From positions 1 through 8,049 of the forward strand of contig JAEZDQ010000182.1 of NCBI GenBank assembly GCA_023433225.1: 8,049 bases of DNA, written 5' to 3'. How positions within the stretch are numbered: position 1 is the stretch's first letter; each line of letters opens with the position of its first letter. Origin of the DNA: Bacteroidota bacterium (lineage in GTDB: Bacteria > Bacteroidota > Bacteroidia > Flavobacteriales > Weeksellaceae). Positions 1 to 6,663 of the stretch are shown piece by piece. Position numbers and translations under genes: made by a program. A model generated the notes under the pieces. That model did no database searches, was not told the DNA's origin, and saw only the letters and a list, made by a program, of their open reading frames with translations.

Positions 1-150
1 GATGTAAGCCGATTGACCGTTGCCTGTTCCGCAATCCCAAGCCAAATCACGGCCGGGAGCCAATTCAATCACATAATCAAAAAACTCAATGGGTAAAGTA
101 GGCCTAAATTTGGCGTAAAATTCGGATTGTTCAGAGAAGTTATCTTTCAT
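1..150 (-). CDS. class I SAM-dependent methyltransferase, N-terminal part (runs off left edge)
   Basis: The minus strand reads from an ATG at 150-148 through 50 codons to the window edge with no stop. The peptide begins MKDNFSEQSEFYAKFRPTLP and reaches WDCGTGNGQ at residues 38-46. That is the glycine-rich motif I of the Rossmann fold that binds S-adenosylmethionine in class I methyltransferases. The 'F-S-x-Q-S-x-x-Y-A-x-F-R-P' opening followed directly by this motif is familiar from small cytosolic Methyltransf_11-type enzymes of about 240-260 residues. The methyl acceptor cannot be told from this fragment. The gene is transcribed divergently from the sirtuin gene, with 36 bp between the two start codons, so their control signals must overlap. 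The methyltransferase fold is well supported; family assignment beyond that is inference. Confidence 0.85.
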   Translation of the reverse strand, partial: MKDNFSEQSEFYAKFRPTLPIEFFDYVIELAPGRDLAWDCGTGNGQSAYI

Positions 151-186
151 GGGAATTCTTTAATTTTATTGCAATTTAAGCATTTT
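151..186. promoter_or_regulatory. 36-bp divergent intergenic region
   Basis: This very short A/T-rich gap separates the divergent starts of the methyltransferase and the sirtuin. On the plus strand TAATTTTA at 161-168 matches seven of eight positions of the Bacteroidota -7 box TAnnTTTG. On the minus strand TAAATTGC (178-171) is a poorer match. Neither has a clear -33 TTG partner at the usual distance. Any -33 elements must lie inside the opposite gene. No Shine-Dalgarno sequence precedes either start. Promoters must act here, but their exact positions are not established. Confidence 0.35.
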
Positions 187-855
187 ATGAAGAAAATAGT
201 CGTTTTGACCGGAGCGGGCATCAGTGCCGAGAGCGGGATTTCTACTTTTCGGGACGCGAATGGTTTGTGGGAAAATCATGATATTATGGAAGTTGCATCT
301 CCCCAGGGTTGGCGAAATAATCCAGAGCTGGTACTGGATTTTTATAATTTGAGAAGAAGGCAGTTGAAAGAAGTTCAGCCCAATGCCGCACATTATTTTT
401 TGAAGAATCTGGAAGAAAAATACAAGGTAACCATCATTACGCAAAATGTAGATGACCTGCATGAACGCGCCGGTTCCTCGAATATCATTCATTTACACGG
501 TGAATTGCTGAAAGCCCGAAGTGTCGAAAATGAAGATTTGATTGTGAATTGGCAGGAGGATATTCATATTGGAGAACTGGCCGAAGACGGCGCACAACTT
601 CGACCGCATATCGTTTGGTTCGGGGAAATGGTACCGATGATGGGACCTGCAATAGACGAAGTTTCCGATGCTGACGTTATGTTGGTAATAGGCACTTCGC
701 TTCAGGTTTATCCGGCAGCTTCGGTGATTGATTATATGGAATTCGGAAAACCGATTTATGTGATTGACCCGAATTCGGTTCCCGTTTCTTCGAATCCATA
801 TATCAAAGTCATTCAAAAGAAAGCGACGGAAGGGATTCTCGATTTGGATTTGTAA
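187..855 (+). CDS. cobB: Sir2-family NAD-dependent protein deacylase (CobB-like, no zinc cysteines)
   Basis: A 222-residue cytosolic sirtuin. The family removes acyl groups from lysines using NAD, giving nicotinamide and O-acyl-ADP-ribose. NAD-binding GAGISAESG lies at residues 9-17, TFRD at 20-23, TQNVDDLHERAG at 85-96, the catalytic base His104 in HLHGE, and GTSLQVYPAA at 169-178. FYNLRRRQL supplies Tyr53 and Arg56, the Y-x-x-R pair that in class III sirtuins (SIRT5, E. coli CobB) recognises acidic acyl groups such as succinyl and malonyl; desuccinylase activity is therefore a reasonable inference. The protein has no cysteine, so the usual four-Cys zinc site is missing, as I recall for other Bacteroidota sirtuins. 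I chose ATG 187 because it puts MKKIVVLTGAG at the N-terminus as in the family; an in-frame ATG at 127 would overlap the divergent methyltransferase and add 20 unrelated residues. Confidence 0.93.
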   Translation: MKKIVVLTGAGISAESGISTFRDANGLWENHDIMEVASPQGWRNNPELVLDFYNLRRRQLKEVQPNAAHYFLKNLEEKYKVTIITQNVDDLHERAGSSNIIHLHGELLKARSVENEDLIVNWQEDIHIGELAEDGAQLRPHIVWFGEMVPMMGPAIDEVSDADVMLVIGTSLQVYPAASVIDYMEFGKPIYVIDPNSVPVSSNPYIKVIQKKATEGILDLDL

Positions 856-925
856 GTTGCTTTTTTATTCCGATTAAATTTCCGTTTTTTGAAGAAATCA
901 TTTAAATAGATTTTAAAATAAATTA

Positions 926-3808
926 ATGAAGAAAGTTTTTGCAGTAACCGCCCTTTTATTTCTAATTCAATCGCGCAAAGCCCAACAGGATTCCCCTTTT
1001 TATGTGGATTCACTTCAGATGAAATGGGTCAATGAGAAATACGATTCCATGAGCTTGGAAGAAAAAGTCGGCCAGTTGTTCATCGTTGCGGCTTATTCAA
1101 ATCGCGATGCTGTACACGAACTGGAAATTGAACAATTGGTAAAAGAAGAAAATATTGGCGGTTTGATTTTTATGCAGGATGATGCTTTGAAGCAGGCCGA
1201 ACTGACCAACCGTTATCAGAAAGCTTCCAAAATTCCTTTGCTGATTGGCATGGATGCCGAATGGGGCTTGGCGATGCGTTTGAAAGATGTGGAACGATTT
1301 CCCTGGGCGATGACCATCGGGGCGATACAAGAAGATAACTTGGTAAAAGAACTGGGAATGGCAATCGGAGAACAGTCCAACCGGATGGGTGTTAATTTTA
1401 ATTTTGCGCCGGTGGTGGATGTAAATACCAATTCCAAAAATCCGATCATTGGCAATCGTTCGTTTGGTTCCGATGTCGAAAATGTGGCAAGGAAAGGCAT
1501 CAATTATATGTTGGGAATGAAAGAAAAAGGCGTTTTGGCGTCCGCTAAACATTTTCCGGGTCACGGCGATACCAGTCAGGATTCTCATCATACGCTTCCC
1601 GTAGTCGGCCATGATTTACAAAGGCTGAATTCAATCGAACTTGCACCATTCAAGCAATTGATTGAAGCCGGGGTTCCTTCGATTATGGTTGCTCACTTAA
1701 ATGTTCCGGCATTGGACGACAGTGGTTTACCGACTACTTTATCCAAAAAAGTAGTTACGGATTTGCTAAAAAATCAGTTAAATTTCAAAGGATTGATTGT
1801 AACCGATGCTTTGAACATGGCCGGAGTTGCAAATGCTTATCCGGCCGGAGAAGTCGATCTCAGGGCGTTTGAAGCAGGGAATGATATTTTACTCTTTTCA
1901 CAAGCGGTAAAAACGGGAAAAGAGAAAATCATTGAAAAAATCAATTCAGGTGAAATTTCCGAAGAACGTCTTGCCGAAAGCGTGAAAAAAATACTGATGG
2001 CCAAATATTTTGTCGGGCTGAACAACTGGAAACCGATTGACAGTAAAAACCTCGTTGAGGATTTGAATTCAGTAAGATTTAGCGAACTGACTTATCGTTT
2101 GTATGAACAAGCAGCTACCGTCCTTAAAAATGAGAACAACACCATTCCTTTACAAAATTTGTCTGAAATAAAAGTGGCTTATGTGCCTTTGGAGGAAGCC
2201 GAATACCAGAATTTTTATGACCGTTTACAGTTTCATGTTCCGGTCGATTTGGTCAACATCAAATCCGCATCTGAAATCTCCAAACTTAAAGGTTATGATT
2301 ATGTAATCATCGGTCTGCACAAATCCAATGAAACTGTTTACAAGAGTTATAAAATTTCGGAGAATTCAAAATCGCTCATCCAATCAATCAGTGCACAAAA
2401 TTCTACGATTCTGGCTTTGTTTGGAAGCCCTTATGCTTTGATGGATTTGGACTTAAACCAAACCAAATCAGTACTGGTTTTTTATCAAAATCTCAATACA
2501 ACCCAAGATGTAGCAGCGGGATTGATTTTCGGAGCTTCGGACGCGCAAGGAAAACTTCCGGTAGATGTCAATGAGGAATGGAAATTTGGGAAATCCATTG
2601 TCCTCAATGGTATTGGCCGCTTGGGATTTGCGGAGCCCGGAGCCGTGGGAATGAAAGCAGATGTGATTCTTCACATCGATGAATTGGCACAAAAAGCGAT
2701 TGACCAAGGTGCAACGCCGGGTCTTCAACTTGTTGTCGCCAAAAACGGAAAAGTGATTTACGATAAATCGTTTGGTTATCAATCCATTGAAAGAAAGAAA
2801 AAAGTCAGCCAAAAAGATGTTTACGATTTGGCTTCCGTAACCAAAGTAACTGCGACTTTGCCACTGCTCATGCAGGAAGTGAGCAATGGTGAACTGAACC
2901 TTGACCAGAATTTATCGAGTATCCTGCCCGAATCGGCTAAAACCGATAAAGGAAATCTGAAACTGCGCGAAATTCTTGCGCACCAATCGGGATTGCCACC
3001 ATGGATCGGATTTTATAAAGAGTCCGTAAATGTAAAAAACGCAAGATTGTATTTGGATTATTATTCGAGAAAACAAGATGAAGAACATCCGGTCAAAGTG
3101 ACGGACAACATCTACATCATCGGTACCATCAAAGACACGATCATGGATGATATTCTTTATTCGCCGCTCGGAGCCAAGAAATATGAATACAGTGACCTCG
3201 GATATTATTTGTTTCAGGATTATCTGGAAAGAAAATATAAGAAACCTCTGGATGCTTTGGCGAATGAATTTTTATACGAACCGATGGGTTTGCGGCATAC
3301 GACTTATAATCCTTTGGGTAAATTTGAAAAGCAACAAATCATTCCTACTGAACGCGACCGTACCTATCGGAATCAATTAGTTCACGGCTATGTTCACGAC
3401 CAGGGAGCAGCGATGATGGGTGGCGTAGCCGGGCATGCCGGACTTTTTTCAACGGCGCAGGATCTGGCTAAAATCATGCAGATGTACCTCAATGGCGGCT
3501 CGTATGGCGGTGTCCGGTTTTTCAGTCCGGAAGTGGTTCGGGAATTTATCAGAAGCCAGTTTGCCGGCAACAGGCGAGGGGCGGGCTTCGATAAAATGAG
3601 TGGCAAAACCGATTGCAAATGTCCTTCCGGTGAAAGTTTCGGGCATACCGGATTTACGGGAACCATGGTTTGGGCTGACCCAAAGGAAGAAATTGTATTT
3701 GTGTTTTTGTCGAACCGGATTCATCCTACCGTTGAGAATGAAACTCTCATTAACAGAAAGTACCGAGAAAACATCCGGCAGGTTTTATATGATGCGGTGG
3801 TGAGGTAA
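926..3808 (+). CDS. exported GH3 beta-N-acetylhexosaminidase fused to a serine beta-lactamase-like hydrolase
   Basis: A 960-residue two-enzyme protein. Residues 1-20 look like a signal peptide ending KAQ with no lipobox cysteine, so it is probably periplasmic. A GH3 TIM barrel spans about 35-365: GMDAEWG at 108-114, and KHFPGHGDTSQDSHH at 208-222, the NagZ signature with the Asp219/His221 acid-base dyad. Asp294 in VTDALNM is the likely nucleophile. An alpha/beta GH3 C-terminal domain follows (about 385-560). From about 575 comes a serine beta-lactamase/penicillin-binding fold: SVTK at 637-640 (nucleophile Ser637), YSD at 755-757 and HTG at 907-909. Known precedent: B. subtilis NagZ (YbbD) and AmiE (YbbE) are separate neighbours that remove GlcNAc and then the peptide from MurNAc-peptides. 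A similar two-step muropeptide role here is inferred; the hydrolase could instead be an esterase or peptidase. The gene lies 70 bp after the sirtuin on the same strand. Its only cysteines are 897 and 899. Confidence 0.92.
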   Translation: MKKVFAVTALLFLIQSRKAQQDSPFYVDSLQMKWVNEKYDSMSLEEKVGQLFIVAAYSNRDAVHELEIEQLVKEENIGGLIFMQDDALKQAELTNRYQKASKIPLLIGMDAEWGLAMRLKDVERFPWAMTIGAIQEDNLVKELGMAIGEQSNRMGVNFNFAPVVDVNTNSKNPIIGNRSFGSDVENVARKGINYMLGMKEKGVLASAKHFPGHGDTSQDSHHTLPVVGHDLQRLNSIELAPFKQLIEAGVPSIMVAHLNVPALDDSGLPTTLSKKVVTDLLKNQLNFKGLIVTDALNMAGVANAYPAGEVDLRAFEAGNDILLFSQAVKTGKEKIIEKINSGEISEERLAESVKKILMAKYFVGLNNWKPIDSKNLVEDLNSVRFSELTYRLYEQAATVLKNENNTIPLQNLSEIKVAYVPLEEAEYQNFYDRLQFHVPVDLVNIKSASEISKLKGYDYVIIGLHKSNETVYKSYKISENSKSLIQSISAQNSTILALFGSPYALMDLDLNQTKSVLVFYQNLNTTQDVAAGLIFGASDAQGKLPVDVNEEWKFGKSIVLNGIGRLGFAEPGAVGMKADVILHIDELAQKAIDQGATPGLQLVVAKNGKVIYDKSFGYQSIERKKKVSQKDVYDLASVTKVTATLPLLMQEVSNGELNLDQNLSSILPESAKTDKGNLKLREILAHQSGLPPWIGFYKESVNVKNARLYLDYYSRKQDEEHPVKVTDNIYIIGTIKDTIMDDILYSPLGAKKYEYSDLGYYLFQDYLERKYKKPLDALANEFLYEPMGLRHTTYNPLGKFEKQQIIPTERDRTYRNQLVHGYVHDQGAAMMGGVAGHAGLFSTAQDLAKIMQMYLNGGSYGGVRFFSPEVVREFIRSQFAGNRRGAGFDKMSGKTDCKCPSGESFGHTGFTGTMVWADPKEEIVFVFLSNRIHPTVENETLINRKYRENIRQVLYDAVVR

Positions 3809-3841
3809 ATGTTTACAGATATAGAAAACAATAGTTTCTCG

Positions 3842-3849
3842 TAAATTTG
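3842..3849 (+). promoter_or_regulatory. -7 promoter box TAAATTTG before the 53-residue ORF
   Basis: TAAATTTG matches the Bacteroidota/Flavobacteriia sigma-A -7 consensus TAnnTTTG at every fixed position. It lies in the 59-bp gap after the GH3 gene, 18 nt before the ATG at 3868. No good TTG appears at the usual 17-23 nt further upstream; the nearest candidate is TTTA at 3812-3815, which is too far. The exact -7 match and its place just before a start codon support a promoter; the missing -33 box weakens it. Confidence 0.5.
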
Positions 3850-3867
3850 AAAAACTAAAAAGTTATC

Positions 3868-4029
3868 ATGACAACTATTGAAAAACAAATTGAACAAAAA
3901 AATAAAATCCTGAAAGGTTTGGAGAAAGCCTATGAAAATTTGATTCAGTTTAAAATCAAAAATAACAGCGTTTTAGTTATTCAGAAGAATGATCAAATTA
4001 TTAAGGTCGATCCAAAGACGCTGAAATAA
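3868..4029 (+). CDS. small hypothetical protein, 53 residues
   Basis: The ORF starts MTTIEKQIEQKNKILKGLEK and ends in a TAA at 4027-4029. I do not recognise a named family. Residues 1-30 are rich in Glu, Lys, Ile and Leu and look like one amphipathic helix or short coiled coil. Residues 34-48 (SVLVIQKNDQIIKVD) look like a beta-hairpin. There is no signal peptide or membrane segment, so it is probably cytosolic. Support for it being real: it fills the gap between two genes almost exactly, an exact TAAATTTG promoter box lies 18 nt upstream, and its stop codon touches that of the convergent gene. A helix plus short strands is compatible with a small DNA-binding or antitoxin-like protein, but no toxin partner lies beside it on the same strand, so no function is claimed. 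Confidence 0.62.
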   Translation: MTTIEKQIEQKNKILKGLEKAYENLIQFKIKNNSVLVIQKNDQIIKVDPKTLK

Positions 4030-4476
4030 TCAATTCTCTTCCTCACCCGGCTCAATCCCCGGTGGATTAAACAATCCCCAATCGTCCACCACATAATTCC
4101 AAACATCAAATGATTTGACCCATTCGCGGAACAATAATTTGAAATTTTCTATTTCACTTCGGATCAAATCGGTGTAATCGTTTTCTTCTATTCGTCCCAA
4201 ATCCAGATAGCCCACCGTAACCGAAATTTCCCTTGCTGCCTTGCGGATGATGGCTGCATTTTCCATACGGATGTCATAAAGATCACCACCTTCTGCACCT
4301 GCGACTTTTGCCGGAATGATTATTGCATTTTCTGTGATCATATCAAGTTGAAACCTTAGCGGAGAATTTTCATCAATTTCAGATTTTTCCAAAAAAGCAT
4401 TCAGTCCGTCCACCAGTTTCATAATTTCCATTGCCTTTTTCATAATCGGCATATCGTAAACTTCTTTTCGGTTCAT
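4030..4476 (-). CDS. putative four-helix-bundle protein, S23/intervening-sequence-protein-like
   Basis: A 148-residue, acidic, apparently all-helical cytosolic protein with no signal peptide. The start chosen is the ATG at 4476-4474; a second Met at residue 9 (MPIMKKAMEIM) is an alternative. Helix 1 covers about 9-30. The stretch around 47-60, ITENAIIIPAKVAGAE, resembles the 'I-R-R-A-A-x-S-I-P-x-N-I-A-E-G' turn of the S23/four-helix-bundle family, and the following MENAAIIRKAAREI fits the next helix, where that family has its 'G-S-L-x-E-L' segment. The match is divergent and was made by eye. The family's function is poorly known: members were first noticed inside 23S rRNA intervening sequences, but most are free-standing. 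The C-terminal tail (about 133-148, FNPPGIEPGEEEN) is probably disordered. The gene is convergent with the 53-residue ORF and divergent from the TonB-dependent receptor, 62 bp away. Confidence 0.8.
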   Translation of the reverse strand: MNRKEVYDMPIMKKAMEIMKLVDGLNAFLEKSEIDENSPLRFQLDMITENAIIIPAKVAGAEGGDLYDIRMENAAIIRKAAREISVTVGYLDLGRIEENDYTDLIRSEIENFKLLFREWVKSFDVWNYVVDDWGLFNPPGIEPGEEEN

Positions 4477-4538
4477 TTTTTGTTGATTTAGCTCACCAAA
4501 ATAAGAATTTCCATCGAAATTTCCTTAATTTTCATTCC
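4477..4538. promoter_or_regulatory. 62-bp divergent intergenic region with a tandem GAA(A)TTTCC repeat
   Basis: This gap must carry the promoters of both the receptor gene (plus) and the helical-protein gene (minus). GAATTTCC at 4505-4512 is followed by GAAATTTCC at 4516-4524, so the AATTTCC cores repeat with a 12-bp period; the second copy contains the 8-bp palindrome GAAATTTC (4516-4523). TAATTTTC at 4526-4533 matches TAnnTTTG in seven of eight positions and lies 5 nt before the receptor ATG. That is too close for a usual leader. No confident -33 box is seen in either direction, so the promoter positions remain uncertain. Confidence 0.35.
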
Positions 4539-6605
4539 ATGAATAAAACCCTGCTTTTTCTGAGTTTCCTTTTTATTCAACCGAATTTATCTGCCCAAAT
4601 CCGTGACTCCGCCATTACCGAACTTCAAACGGCCACCATCACGCATTTTATGGTGAACGACAGCCTTCTCAACGTTCCGGTTTCGATTTCTATTCTCGAT
4701 GAAAAATCCATTCAATCCAATAATTCAACCGAAATCTCTTGGGTGTTGAACAAAGCACCGGGTGTTTTTATGCAGTCGGGGAGTATCAATACCAACCGGA
4801 TTTCCATTCGCGGATTGGGCGCACGAACTCCGTATGGTACGAACCGCATCCGGGGTTTTTATGGAAACATTCCACTGACTTCGGGTGATAGCGAAACCAC
4901 GATTGAAGATTTGGATTTGGAACAGATTTCTCAAATCGAGATCATCAAAGGTCCCATGTCAAGCATCTATGGAGCAGGACTGGGTGGAGCGATATTGTTG
5001 CATCCCAAAAAGTCCAATTTTAACGGAAGTGAATTTCGGTTTTCCACCACAGTAGGTTCATTTGATTTATTGAAAAACAATGCCGGATTTAGTTGGCGCG
5101 ACGATCATTCATCTCTTAATTATGGTTTTTCCCGCATTCAATCCGATGGATTTCGGAAAAATTCAGATTATTTCCGGGAAGGGCATACGATTTCGGGAGA
5201 TGTTTATCGGAATGAAAAACACCGGTTGTCCTATTTGTTTAACCAAACCTATCTGAAGTCTTATATTGCCAGTTCAATCAATGAAATTGATTTCCAAGAA
5301 AATCCTTCTTCGGCCGCAGCAAATTGGCAAGCGGCGCAAGGTTACGAACAATATACCAATTGGATGGGCGGATTGGATTATGCCTATCAACTAAGCCCGA
5401 AAACGGAATTGGCCGCAGCGGTTTATTTCGCCACCAAAGAAGGATACGAACCCCGTCCGTTTGACATTCTCACACAAAATACCCAAACTTATGGCGGTAG
5501 AATTCAACTGAGTGGAAGTTCTATTTTTAATCTACCGGTTCAATTTGTTTTGGGCGGAGAATTGTTTCAGGACGAATACGACGGAAAAACCTTTGAAAAT
5601 CTCTACGAAACCAATGATGGAAACGGTAGTTTGCAGGGAAGTCAATTGACCCAAACGCTTCAGGATCGGTTTTTTTACAATCTTTTTGCTCAAATCCGAA
5701 TTCCGATTTATAAAAAATGGGAAATTCAAGCAGGATTGAATTTTAACCGGACACAATTTGATTTGACAAATGCATTTCCGCAGGAAGATTTTGATCAGTC
5801 CAAACATGCATACGACCCGATTTTCTCACCGCAAGTTTCGCTTTTGTTTCATCCGAATAAAAACCAGACGTTTTTTGCCTCTTTCAGCCGAGGTTATTCC
5901 TATCCGTCGATCGATGAAATGCTGAATGAAGACGGGTGCGTAAATACTTCCATCCAACCCGAAACGGGCAATAATTTGGAAATCGGTTATAAATTATTTT
6001 CGCCCAAATTCCATCTGGAAATTTCAGCTTATCGGATGACGGTGAAGGATTTATTGGTTTCGGAAAGAGTGGCGGAAGATCAATACATTGGTGTAAATGC
6101 AGGGAAAACTTTGCATCAGGGAATTGAAATTTCCTCTCATTATAAATTTGTTTTGAATCGGAATTGGATTTTCACGCCATCGGTTTCGGCTTCGATTGGG
6201 CAATATGAATTCGAAGATTTCGACCACAACGGAAATGATTATTCGGGCAATGAACTTACTGGCGTTCCGGCCAATTTGGTCACGGCGGGATTTGAACTGC
6301 GGATGCCGTATGGATTTCGCTGGTTGGCCGATTATTATTTCGTAGATGAATTCCCAATCAACGATGCAAATACAGTTTATAATAAATCTTATCAGCTTGT
6401 CAATGCCAAATTGGATTGGGAAAAAGAATTCTGGAAGCAAATGAAACTCGGACTTTCATTCGGGGCGAATAACCTGACCGATACGCATTACGCCTCGATG
6501 GTTTTGGTCAATGCGACGGCGTTTGGAAATGCATTGCCGAGGTATTATTATCCGGGAAATCCGGTGAATTTTTATGGACAGTTGAGGTTGAGGCTAAGGT
6601 TATAG
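4539..6605 (+). CDS. TonB-dependent outer-membrane receptor
   Basis: A 688-residue receptor of classical siderophore/vitamin-receptor size, much shorter than SusC-type glycan importers. The signal peptide covers residues 1-20 and ends SAQ. The mature chain goes almost straight into the plug, without the N-terminal carboxypeptidase-regulatory-like domain common in Bacteroidota receptors. Plug features: LNKAPGV at 70-76, ISIRGLGAR at 88-96 and the conserved IEIIKGPMSSIYG at 133-145. The rest alternates short aromatic-rich strands and polar loops typical of the 22-stranded barrel, with IQPETGNNLEIGYK at about 470-486 as in FecA-like receptors. The protein ends LRLRLRL instead of the usual terminal aromatic residue. 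It would import a large or scarce ligand using TonB-ExbBD energy. An iron chelate is likely by family resemblance, but no ligand can be named and no siderophore genes or SusD are nearby. Confidence 0.93.
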   Translation: MNKTLLFLSFLFIQPNLSAQIRDSAITELQTATITHFMVNDSLLNVPVSISILDEKSIQSNNSTEISWVLNKAPGVFMQSGSINTNRISIRGLGARTPYGTNRIRGFYGNIPLTSGDSETTIEDLDLEQISQIEIIKGPMSSIYGAGLGGAILLHPKKSNFNGSEFRFSTTVGSFDLLKNNAGFSWRDDHSSLNYGFSRIQSDGFRKNSDYFREGHTISGDVYRNEKHRLSYLFNQTYLKSYIASSINEIDFQENPSSAAANWQAAQGYEQYTNWMGGLDYAYQLSPKTELAAAVYFATKEGYEPRPFDILTQNTQTYGGRIQLSGSSIFNLPVQFVLGGELFQDEYDGKTFENLYETNDGNGSLQGSQLTQTLQDRFFYNLFAQIRIPIYKKWEIQAGLNFNRTQFDLTNAFPQEDFDQSKHAYDPIFSPQVSLLFHPNKNQTFFASFSRGYSYPSIDEMLNEDGCVNTSIQPETGNNLEIGYKLFSPKFHLEISAYRMTVKDLLVSERVAEDQYIGVNAGKTLHQGIEISSHYKFVLNRNWIFTPSVSASIGQYEFEDFDHNGNDYSGNELTGVPANLVTAGFELRMPYGFRWLADYYFVDEFPINDANTVYNKSYQLVNAKLDWEKEFWKQMKLGLSFGANNLTDTHYASMVLVNATAFGNALPRYYYPGNPVNFYGQLRLRLRL

Positions 6606-6621
6606 ATAAATTAACTTTCAG

Positions 6622-6635
6622 GTATTTCGAAATAC
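6622..6635. promoter_or_regulatory. 14-bp perfect palindrome upstream of bshA
   Basis: GTATTTCGAAATAC reads identically on both strands, with 7-bp half sites and no spacer. It lies 16 bp after the receptor stop codon and 28 bp before the bshA ATG. With no loop and no following T-run it is not a terminator; its shape suits a binding site for a dimeric regulator. That role is inference. Confidence 0.4.
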
Positions 6636-6663
6636 ATTAAATTCGTAGCATAAATTTTAACCG

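Noticed and set aside
127..186. Longer sirtuin reading from the ATG at 127, adding 20 residues
   Set aside because: The added peptide does not belong to the sirtuin fold, overlaps the divergent methyltransferase start, and would leave no room for a promoter; ATG 187 gives the family's typical MKKIVVLTGAG start.
889..914. Promoter for the GH3 gene: TTG at 889-891 and TAGATTTT at 907-914
   Set aside because: The -7 candidate lacks the final G and the spacing is only 15 nt, below the usual 17-23; the 70-bp gap could equally be read through from the sirtuin gene.
1097..1612. 171-codon open frame on the minus strand
   Set aside because: It lies wholly inside the GH3 domain coding region, has no recognisable domain, and is an antisense shadow of a strongly conserved gene.
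2648..3808. The beta-lactamase-like half as an antibiotic-resistance gene
   Set aside because: SVTK, YSD and HTG define only the broad serine-hydrolase fold. It is fused in frame to a GH3 enzyme and has neither the length nor the context of a dedicated beta-lactamase, so resistance is not supported.
6651..6658. TAAATTTT as a -7 box for bshA
   Set aside because: It lacks the final G and lies only 5 nt from the ATG, leaving no leader; no TTG sits at the proper distance upstream.
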